Origin: an uncultured SAR86 cluster bacterium
Lineage (GTDB): Bacteria > Pseudomonadota > Gammaproteobacteria > Magnimaribacterales > Magnimaribacteraceae
Assembly (NCBI GenBank): GCA_902514295.1
Contig: CABXQE010000008.1
Coordinates: forward strand, 1 to 53,554
Direction of reading: 5' to 3'
Length of the DNA: 53,554 nucleotides
In this document: positions 46,916-53,554 of the stretch, piece after piece
Position numbering within the stretch: position 1 is the stretch's first letter
How the letters are laid out: each line of letters opens with the position of its first letter
The notes under the pieces: generated by a model
Databases searched by the model: none
What the model was told of the DNA's origin: nothing
Seen by the model: only the letters and a program-made list of their open reading frames with translations
Translations under genes and position numbers: made by a program

Positions 46916-48148
46916 TTAACTCCCAAAATCATCAAATTTAATTGCCTCTGGTTCCACACCTAAGCTATCAAGCATCGTGAAACAGGCGTCCATCATCATC
47001 GGTGGGCCACACATATAATATTCACAATCTTCGGGAGCAGGATGATTGTTTAAATATTCGTCATGGATTACTTGATGAATAAAGCCAGTAAGACCTTCCC
47101 AATTGTCTTCAGGCAACGGGTCAGATAAAGCTACATGCCATTCAAAATTTTCATGTTCTTTAGCTAATTTATCGTATTCTTCAGTATAAAACATTTCACT
47201 TAAGCTTCTTGCACCATAAAAAAATGTAATTTTTCTTTTTGAATTTAATCTTAGTAATTGATCAAAAATATGAGATCTCATTGGAGCCATGCCCGCACCC
47301 CCTCCTATAAAGACCATCTCGTTATTTGTATCTTCAGCAAAGAAATCACCAAACGGTCCAAATATAGTTAGCTTGTCACCTTCTTTAAGATTAAAAATAT
47401 AAGAACTCATTTCTCCTGGAGGAAAATCAGTTCCAGGAGGCGGTGAAGCTATTCTTATATTGAACTTCATTTTGCCCTTTTCATTTGGATAATTAGCCAT
47501 TGAATAAGCTCTTATGACAGGTTCAAGTGTTTTAACTTTATTTTCCCAAACTCCAAATCTATCCCAATCACCATGATATTCTTCTTCAATATTAAAAGAT
47601 TTATAGTCTAATTCATAAGGAGGGATCTCCATCTGAACATAACCTCCTGCCTTAAAGCCCACATCTTCACCTTCCGGTAATTTAAGAACCAGTTCCTTTA
47701 TGAAGGTTGCTACATTTTTGTTAGAGATGACATCACATTCCCATTTTTTTGCACCAAAGACCTCATCAGGTACGACGATCTGCATATTATCCTTTACAGG
47801 AACTTGGCAAGATAATCTCCACCCTTTTTTCTTTTCTTTATTAGTAAAATGAGATTCCTCTGTAGGCAGTATTGAACCACCTCCGCTCACAACTCTACAT
47901 TTGCATTGGGCACAGGTACCTCCGCCTCCACATGCAGAAGAAAGGAATAAATTTTGAGCTGCAAGTGTTTGAAGTAATTTTCCTCCAGCTTCTACATCTA
48001 CAGACTTAGCATCTTCATTCATAGAAATAGTTACGTTACCTGAAGAAACTAAAAGCTTTCGTGCACCCAAGATAATAAAAACCATTAAGTTCACTGCAAG
48101 GGTAAAAACCAAAACCCCTAAGAAGATTTCATTTTGTAGAAGGTTCAT
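46916..48148 (-). CDS. nqrF: Na+-NQR subunit F (NADH dehydrogenase)
   Basis: The protein has 410 residues from the ATG at 48148. The longer frame to 48199 would run into nqrE, and known NqrF proteins start MNLLQ-like. There is an N-terminal membrane helix, a [2Fe-2S] ferredoxin domain with Cys73, 79, 82 and 114, an FAD site RAYSMANYP and an NADH site [13 protein letters not shown]. The last residues DDFGS are typical. It takes electrons from NADH into the sodium pump. One base separates it from nqrE. Confidence 0.98.
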   Translation of the reverse strand: MNLLQNEIFLGVLVFTLAVNLMVFIILGARKLLVSSGNVTISMNEDAKSVDVEAGGKLLQTLAAQNLFLSSACGGGGTCAQCKCRVVSGGGSILPTEESHFTNKEKKKGWRLSCQVPVKDNMQIVVPDEVFGAKKWECDVISNKNVATFIKELVLKLPEGEDVGFKAGGYVQMEIPPYELDYKSFNIEEEYHGDWDRFGVWENKVKTLEPVIRAYSMANYPNEKGKMKFNIRIASPPPGTDFPPGEMSSYIFNLKEGDKLTIFGPFGDFFAEDTNNEMVFIGGGAGMAPMRSHIFDQLLRLNSKRKITFFYGARSLSEMFYTEEYDKLAKEHENFEWHVALSDPLPEDNWEGLTGFIHQVIHDEYLNNHPAPEDCEYYMCGPPMMMDACFTMLDSLGVEPEAIKFDDFGS

Positions 48149-48149
48149 T

Positions 48150-48749
48150 TTATAAAGAAATTCCTCCAAAAGATAAGAATCCGAAACACATAAGGCCAAC
48201 CGTTATAAATGTTATACCTAACCCTTGAAGGCCTTCCGGAATATCTGCATATTTAAGTCTCTCTGTTATTCCTGCTAGCGCTACTATTGCTAAAGCCCAA
48301 CCGGTACCTGCACCTAATCCATAGACTACACTTTGAGTAAAAAGTAAGTTCCTTTCAATAGAAAATAATACTCCTCCTAGAATCGCGCAATTTACAGTTA
48401 TCAGAGGTAAAAAGACGCCTAATGCGTTATATAAAGATGGCAAATATTTATCTAAAAACATTTCTAGAATCTGCACCAAGGCTGCAATTATGCCTATGTA
48501 GCATATTAACCCTACAAAATGTAGATCTGAACCAGGAAATAAAGCGTCTTCTATTAAAAAGAAATTAAAGATTAAATTATTAATCGGCACAGCTAACCCC
48601 AATACAACTACCACGGCTATACCAAGGCCTATGGCCGGTTGTATTCGTTTTGAAATCGCTAGAAAAGTACACATGCCAAGGAAAAAATTAATAGCAATAT
48701 TCTCTATGAAGACGGCTTTTATAAAAATACTAAGATATTCTTCTACCAT
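48150..48749 (-). CDS. nqrE: Na+-NQR subunit E
   Basis: The protein has 199 residues with six membrane helices. Two conserved Cys regions, Cys27 (GMCTFLAIS) and TVNCAILGG, match the residues that hold iron between NqrD and Nqr[17 protein letters not shown] is the NqrE start motif. It overlaps nqrD by one base. Confidence 0.97.
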   Translation of the reverse strand: MVEEYLSIFIKAVFIENIAINFFLGMCTFLAISKRIQPAIGLGIAVVVVLGLAVPINNLIFNFFLIEDALFPGSDLHFVGLICYIGIIAALVQILEMFLDKYLPSLYNALGVFLPLITVNCAILGGVLFSIERNLLFTQSVVYGLGAGTGWALAIVALAGITERLKYADIPEGLQGLGITFITVGLMCFGFLSFGGISL

Positions 48750-49417
48750 CAGATGGTCCTCTTCTCAGCTTCTAAACTATTTTTTAAAATTTTAAATTCG
48801 GGCTCTTCAATCTGGTCTGTTTTCCATTGCCTTAAAGCCCAAATAGTAAAACCTATTATAAAAAATGAACTTGCAGGGGTGAGAAAGAAGTTATTTGCAA
48901 GATACCAACCCCCATTAGTTGTTAATGGCATTATCTCTATTCCATAAAAGGTTCCTGCTCCTACAAACTCTCTTATTACCGCTATAACGATAAGAATTAT
49001 GCTGTACCCCAATCCGTTCCCAAAACCATCAATTGCACTCATTATGGGGCCATTTTTCATTGCAAAAGCTTCTGCCCTACCCATAACTATACAGTTGGTC
49101 ACTATTAAACCTACAAATACTGACAAGGTTTTACTGCTTTCATAATCGTAAGCTTGAAGTACCTCATCAACCAACATAACTAAAGTGGCGATAATTGAAA
49201 TCTGAACAATAATTCTAATGTTAGTTGGAATATGATTTCTTATTAGAGAAACAAAAAAATTAGACAAAGTCACTACTGACGTTAATGCAACACACATAAT
49301 TAACGTTATATAGAGGGTGCCTGTAACAGCTAGAGCTGAGCAGATACCCAAAATCTGTAGAGCAATTGGATTATCGTTGAAAATTGGATTCAATAAGACT
49401 TCTTTTGCTTTAGACAT
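48749..49417 (-). CDS. nqrD: Na+-NQR subunit D
   Basis: The protein has 222 residues with six membrane helices. [13 protein letters not shown] holds Cys26, and [14 protein letters not shown] holds the second iron-binding Cys. It is the inverted-topology partner of NqrE. It overlaps nqrC by 8 bases. Confidence 0.97.
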   Translation of the reverse strand: MSKAKEVLLNPIFNDNPIALQILGICSALAVTGTLYITLIMCVALTSVVTLSNFFVSLIRNHIPTNIRIIVQISIIATLVMLVDEVLQAYDYESSKTLSVFVGLIVTNCIVMGRAEAFAMKNGPIMSAIDGFGNGLGYSIILIVIAVIREFVGAGTFYGIEIMPLTTNGGWYLANNFFLTPASSFFIIGFTIWALRQWKTDQIEEPEFKILKNSLEAEKRTI

Positions 49418-50198
49418 CAGCAGACTCCTTTGATCTTATTTCTTTAATTAATGGGCCATATCCCATCTCCCCTAACCAAAAAGAAAGTAAATTAGTAACT
49501 CCATTGCTGGTAATCGTTGCACCTGATAAACCATCGACTTGGAACTTAGCATTTTTGTTACTTTTATCTACTGATCCTTTGATCACAGAGATGATCACAT
49601 CTCCTGAATCTGAATAAACTTTTTTCCCTTTCCAAATAGCTTTCCATCTTGGATTCACAATTTCTCCACCCAATCCAGGTGTTTCTTTATGGTCAAAAAA
49701 CTCTAAACCTATTACCGTCTGAAGGTCAGACTCTAATGCCAAGTAACCCTTCATGGTACCCCATAAGCCGTAACCTCTAACGGGCAATATAATTGCTTTA
49801 AGAGATTCATTTTCATAGTGGAGATATATAGCCTGAAAGTTCTCTCTTCTTTTTAGTAATGCTATATCAGCATCAGAAGTAAGTTCTATTGATGTATTAG
49901 GATTTCTAGAGAAAGAACTTTCATCAAAATCTTCAATATTGATACTTGTATTAAATAGGCCAGTTTCAAGATCAACAATCTTAATTTCTATAGAGTTAAA
50001 TAAAGAGGAGACATCTTTATCATCTGCCAACAAACCAGCTGCTGACAATATTTTTGTTTGCTTATCTAATGTTTTATTAGCTTCTTGCAGGTCTCTCAAT
50101 TCCACTGCTGAATACGAAATTAGAGCCGAGCAAACTAAACACAAAGAGATAGCAACAATTAAAGTTTTACTGATGGTATTATTATTTGTCATTAGCAA
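49410..50198 (-). CDS. nqrC: Na+-NQR subunit C (FMN-binding)
   Basis: The protein has up to 262 residues; an ATG two codons downstream (50192) is an equally good start. There is one membrane helix (about 10-30) and a periplasmic FMN-binding domain. The flavin-attachment motif [13 protein letters not shown] is canonical, with Thr228 the predicted FMN site made by ApbE. It overlaps the end of nqrB by 17 bases. Confidence 0.96.
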   Translation of the reverse strand: MLMTNNNTISKTLIVAISLCLVCSALISYSAVELRDLQEANKTLDKQTKILSAAGLLADDKDVSSLFNSIEIKIVDLETGLFNTSINIEDFDESSFSRNPNTSIELTSDADIALLKRRENFQAIYLHYENESLKAIILPVRGYGLWGTMKGYLALESDLQTVIGLEFFDHKETPGLGGEIVNPRWKAIWKGKKVYSDSGDVIISVIKGSVDKSNKNAKFQVDGLSGATITSNGVTNLLSFWLGEMGYGPLIKEIRSKESADV

Positions 50199-51393
50199 CC
50201 TTCAGTCGTTGTTTAATATTTCTCTCTTGAACAAAATGGTCGATAAGTGGTGCAAATAAATTGGCAAAAAGTATAGCGAGCATCATCCCTTCTGGATAAG
50301 CAGGATTCACGACCCTTATTAAAACAACCATAATTCCTATCAAGATACCGTAATACCACCTTCCTAAATTTGTATGTGATCCTGAGACTGGTTCTACTGC
50401 CATGAAAGCTAAACCAAAAGCAAAGCCACCAATAACCAAGTGCCAATGAAAAGGTAAAGAAAACATTGGGTTTGAATCAGAACCTATAAGATTAAATAAT
50501 AAAGAAGTTAATAAAGTACCGAGCAAGACACCAGCTACTATTCTCCAAGAAGCAACTCTGGTATATAAAAGTATAAGAAGGCCTACCAGAATAAATAATG
50601 TTGAAGTTTCTCCTATAGAACCAGGAATATTTCCTAAAAAGGAATCTAACCATGAATATTGCACTTGAATGCCTTCTAATCCCTCTTGAGCACCTATTCC
50701 TAATATCGTCGGAGAGCTATATCCATCTACTGCTACCCACACCGAGTCTCCAGACCAATGCGCAGGGTAAGCAAAATAAAGAAAAGCTCTTCCTGCTAAT
50801 GCAGGGTTTAAAAAGTTTTTTCCAGTGCCGCCAAAAATTTCTTTTGCTACTACAATACCAAAGCTTATACCTAAGGCTACTTGCCATAATGGCGCATCAG
50901 GGGGGCAGCAAAGAGCAAATAGAACTGTTGTTACAAAAGCTCCTTCATTTATTTCGTGACCCCTAACTATTGCAAAAATTACCTCCCAAGCTATTCCAAC
51001 TACAAATGTAATTAGATAAATAGGAATAAAGTAGCAAGCTCCAAACCAAATACAATCCAATATACTTTTAGGATCATAATTGCACAGAAGATCTATAAAA
51101 ATAAAATGCCAATCGTCTTTATTTATAGTGCCTAATTGTTCAAAAGCTGAAAGCGATTGAAATCCTAAATTGTACATTCCATAAAACATTGCAGGGAAAG
51201 TAGCCATCCAAACAACAACCATCACTTTTTGAAGGTCTATGCTGTCTCTTATGTGAACTGAACCAAAAGTTCTTCTATCTGATGAATAGAAAAGATTTTC
51301 AATAACGTCATAAATTGGGTAATACTTCTCTAAAGAACCACCGTTAGTAAACTTAGGTTTTATGTTGTCTAAAATTTTTCTTAATGGTCTCAT
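50182..51393 (-). CDS. nqrB: Na+-NQR subunit B
   Basis: The protein has 403 residues with about ten membrane helices. [23 protein letters not shown] and [26 protein letters not shown] are strongly conserved NqrB segments. It carries riboflavin and a covalent FMN and is part of the Na+ channel. The place of the FMN-attachment Thr (residue 229) reads DGYSSPT, not the usual DGYSGAT. It follows nqrA without a gap. Confidence 0.97.
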   Translation of the reverse strand: MRPLRKILDNIKPKFTNGGSLEKYYPIYDVIENLFYSSDRRTFGSVHIRDSIDLQKVMVVVWMATFPAMFYGMYNLGFQSLSAFEQLGTINKDDWHFIFIDLLCNYDPKSILDCIWFGACYFIPIYLITFVVGIAWEVIFAIVRGHEINEGAFVTTVLFALCCPPDAPLWQVALGISFGIVVAKEIFGGTGKNFLNPALAGRAFLYFAYPAHWSGDSVWVAVDGYSSPTILGIGAQEGLEGIQVQYSWLDSFLGNIPGSIGETSTLFILVGLLILLYTRVASWRIVAGVLLGTLLTSLLFNLIGSDSNPMFSLPFHWHLVIGGFAFGLAFMAVEPVSGSHTNLGRWYYGILIGIMVVLIRVVNPAYPEGMMLAILFANLFAPLIDHFVQERNIKQRLKVANDK

Positions 51394-52746
51394 TTAACCT
51401 TCAATTTCTATTTTTGTTAGTCCTTCTCTTAACAAAGAACCAAAATCGTATTTACCCGGACAAACAAAACTACATAAAGATAAATCTTCTTCATCAAGCT
51501 CTAAACCACCAAGGGCTTGAATTTTTTCTGTATCCATTAAAACTACATTTCTTAAAAGCATTGACGGTAAGAGATTTAAAGGTAAAACTTCTTCATATAC
51601 TCCTATGGGAACTATGGGGCGATCAGATCCATTCATAAGGGCTTTAAATTTAAAAATCTTATTAGGAAAAAGTGAAGATAAGAATAATGGGATCTTTGAA
51701 AATTTTCTTGGGCCGGGAATAAGCCAATTCATAAACTCTCTATCTTTCGAATTTGGCTCAGCTACTACTGAGATTTGATTATGATAACGCCCTAAATAGG
51801 CATATGGACCAATTGCTTCTCTTCCAGAAATAACAGAACCTGAAATAATTCTATTCTCTCTTTGGGTTAATTCACCAGCTGTTAATTCATCAGAGCAGGC
51901 TCCTAACCTAGTTTGAAAATAAGCTGGTTTATTAACTTGAGGTCCTGCAATAGAGATTATTCTTTCAACATTGATCTTACCGGTTTCAAATAATTGACCT
52001 ATAGCAATTAAATCTTGATAGCCAATAGACCAATTAATATTTGATAAAGAAGCTGGAGATATAAAATGCATTTGCGTACCGACAAGACCAGCAGGATGAG
52101 GACCAGAAACAGTATGTAATTTTACATTGTCATCTTCTGATAAAGATAAATTTGAATCTTCTGATATAGAAATGTGAATTGGACAATCTAAAAGTTTCTT
52201 TAAAACTAAAAGTCCGAAATCAAAACTTTGTTTTTTGAGATTAATAATCTTTTCAGGATTGGGGCTAAGAGGTTGTGTGTCTAAAACTGAAATAAATAAG
52301 TTTGAAGGGGAGGAATCTATAAGCGGAATTTTACTATAAGGCCTTGTTCTAAAAGAGGTCCACAAACCTGAAATAATTAATTGATCTCTTACTTCATCTG
52401 AAGTGGCTTGATTCAACTCATTTTCCGAGAAGGATTTAAACTCTAATGATTCCTCATCTTTGTCAATTTCTATAACAACAGATTGAAGAGCCCTTCTTTC
52501 ACCTCGGTTTATTGATTCAATCTTACCTCCAGCCGGAGAAGTAAAAATGACTCCCGGATTTTTTTTGTCTTCAAATAGTGCTTGGCCTAACTTAACTTCA
52601 TCCCCTTCTTCAACCAGCATAGTTGGTTTCATACCAATATAATCATCTCCTAATATAGCAACAGAGCGACTATTTTTAGAGTCATTGATTTCTTCGGCAG
52701 GTTTACCGTTAATGGGTATATTGAGACCTTTCTTTATTTTTATCAT
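51394..52746 (-). CDS. nqrA: Na+-NQR subunit A
   Basis: The protein has 450 residues. MIKIKKGLNIPINGKP and VAILGDDYIGMKPTMLVEEGDEVKLGQ are the typical start, and SGREAIGPYAYLGRYHNQISV is conserved. The C-terminus has CSFVCPGKYDFG. The start is fixed by a stop two codons upstream; AGGGA abuts the ATG, a poor ribosome-site spacing. It is first gene of the nqr operon and is preceded by a possible -10 element. Confidence 0.97.
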   Translation of the reverse strand: MIKIKKGLNIPINGKPAEEINDSKNSRSVAILGDDYIGMKPTMLVEEGDEVKLGQALFEDKKNPGVIFTSPAGGKIESINRGERRALQSVVIEIDKDEESLEFKSFSENELNQATSDEVRDQLIISGLWTSFRTRPYSKIPLIDSSPSNLFISVLDTQPLSPNPEKIINLKKQSFDFGLLVLKKLLDCPIHISISEDSNLSLSEDDNVKLHTVSGPHPAGLVGTQMHFISPASLSNINWSIGYQDLIAIGQLFETGKINVERIISIAGPQVNKPAYFQTRLGACSDELTAGELTQRENRIISGSVISGREAIGPYAYLGRYHNQISVVAEPNSKDREFMNWLIPGPRKFSKIPLFLSSLFPNKIFKFKALMNGSDRPIVPIGVYEEVLPLNLLPSMLLRNVVLMDTEKIQALGGLELDEEDLSLCSFVCPGKYDFGSLLREGLTKIEIEG

Positions 52747-52788
52747 TCCCTATATGATATTTAGAAATACAGCCCAGAACGCGAGCGT

Positions 52789-52794
52789 ATTATA
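52789..52794 (-). promoter_or_regulatory. Possible -10 element of the nqr operon
   Basis: On the - strand this reads TATAAT, 42 bases before nqrA, in the 77-base gap after gap. No good -35 box stands at the usual distance. Confidence 0.45.
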
Positions 52795-52823
52795 ATGATC
52801 ACGTCAGTATAAAGCTAGAAAGA

Positions 52824-53554
52824 TTAGCTAAAATTTGGGTATCTTTTGTAAGTTAAACCTACCATTTCTTTAGCTAAACCTAGGAGTTGAGCTGTATAAC
52901 CATATTCATTGTCATACCAAACATAAAGAACGCATTTATTACCATTTACGATGGTAGCAGCTGAATCAACTATACCCGCATGACTATCACTAACAAAATC
53001 TGTAGAAACGACTTCAGGAGAGTTAGTAAAACCTATTTGTTCTTTCAATTCTGAGTGAAATGCTTTTTGTCTAAGGAAATCATTTAAACTGTCTACACTC
53101 ACTTCTTGGCCCAATTCTAAACTCATAATTGCTAAAGAAACATTTGGTGTTGGTACTCTTACTGCATTAGCTGTAAGTTTTCCTAAAAGCTCTGGTAATA
53201 CTTGTCCAACTGCCTTCCCAGCTCCAGTTTCTGTGATGACAATATTAAGAGCAGCACTTCTTCCTCTTCTTTCTTTTTTATGGAAATTATCAATTAAATT
53301 CTGGTCATTGGTATAAGAATGGACGCTTTCTATATGCCCTGATTTAATTTCATATTCATCGTTTAATACTTTTAAAGTTGGGACAATTGCGTTTGTAGTA
53401 CAAGATGCAGCTCCTAAAACATCATCGTTATCAATAATTTCGTTATTGATTCCATGGACTATATTTTTAATTCCGTCTTTTGCCGGTGCAGTTAATAAGA
53501 CTTTAGATATACCTTTGCAATTAAGATGTTTTCCTAATCCTTCCTTTGTTCTCC
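52824..53554 (-). CDS. gap: Glyceraldehyde-3-phosphate dehydrogenase, 5' part outside the window
   Basis: The frame is open from the right edge to the stop at 52824, about 243 residues; the Met at 53126 is internal. The visible motifs are NIVHGINNE, AASCTTNAI with the catalytic Cys, SVHSYTNDQNLID, GRSAALNIVITETGAGKAVG, LTANAVRVPTPNVS and WYDNEYGYTAQLL near the end. The NIVHGINNE form suggests the long gap type found beside nqr in Pseudomonas. It interconverts glyceraldehyde-3-phosphate and 1,3-bisphosphoglycerate. Same strand as nqr. Confidence 0.95.
   Translation of the reverse strand, partial: RTKEGLGKHLNCKGISKVLLTAPAKDGIKNIVHGINNEIIDNDDVLGAASCTTNAIVPTLKVLNDEYEIKSGHIESVHSYTNDQNLIDNFHKKERRGRSAALNIVITETGAGKAVGQVLPELLGKLTANAVRVPTPNVSLAIMSLELGQEVSVDSLNDFLRQKAFHSELKEQIGFTNSPEVVSTDFVSDSHAGIVDSAATIVNGNKCVLYVWYDNEYGYTAQLLGLAKEMVGLTYKRYPNFS

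Noticed and set aside
48149-48199. Longer N-terminus for NqrF
   Set aside because: It would overlap nqrE by 50 bases, and known NqrF proteins start at the MNLLQ-like Met.
52824-53126. A separate 100-residue gene
   Set aside because: It is the 3' part of gap; the frame is open and GAPDH-like up to the window edge.

Overview
The window looks like part of the chromosome of a low-GC, streamlined marine gammaproteobacterium, possibly SAR86-like; that placement is inference, since no rRNA gene is present. The coding sequence is strongly A/T-biased, many genes overlap or abut, and almost every gene has a gammaproteobacterial-type product. The order infA, clpA, clpS, icd, mnmA, purB, isocitrate lyase is, from memory, the order found in Pseudomonas.

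Left part (1-24345, all + strand): the 3' end of a sodium:amino-acid symporter (AGCS family), then what looks like one operon. It encodes a giant calcium-dependent surface adhesin of about 5,750 residues (cadherin-like, Calx-beta and RTX modules plus six C-terminal repeats), a small predicted outer-membrane barrel, the three type I secretion parts (TolC-like channel, LapB/LssB-like ABC exporter, HlyD/LapC-like adaptor) and a small membrane protein. The adhesin has a lipobox-like segment near its N-terminus, and two of the exporter parts are shorter than usual.

Middle (24346-32350): an orphan FlgO/TolB-like plus TPR membrane protein on the - strand, a propeller lipoprotein coupled to an exported alpha/beta hydrolase, a VOC - hydrolase - HMG-CoA-lyase cluster, and two small secreted proteins ending at a strong terminator. 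At 32454-32481 lies a close match to the XerCD recombination site dif. Gene direction changes around it: almost all + to the left, mostly - to the right. This is the best evidence that the window spans the chromosome's replication terminus.

Right part (32577-45719): a class III CoA-transferase, infA, an overlapping icd-clpS-clpA-serine-hydrolase operon on the - strand, mnmA, an amidohydrolase - GST - 29-residue membrane peptide - GIY-YIG operon, purB and isocitrate lyase.

Right end (45718-53554, - strand): a complete Na+-translocating NADH:quinone reductase operon, nqrABCDEF-apbE-nqrM, preceded by a partial glyceraldehyde-3-phosphate dehydrogenase gene. The 58-residue nqrM is easily overlooked. 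NqrB has an unusual sequence, SSPT, where the FMN-attachment motif SGAT is expected. Together the genes suggest an aerobic marine heterotroph with a sodium-based respiratory chain, a glyoxylate bypass and a very large secreted adhesin. No tRNA, rRNA, CRISPR array, transposase or prophage was seen.
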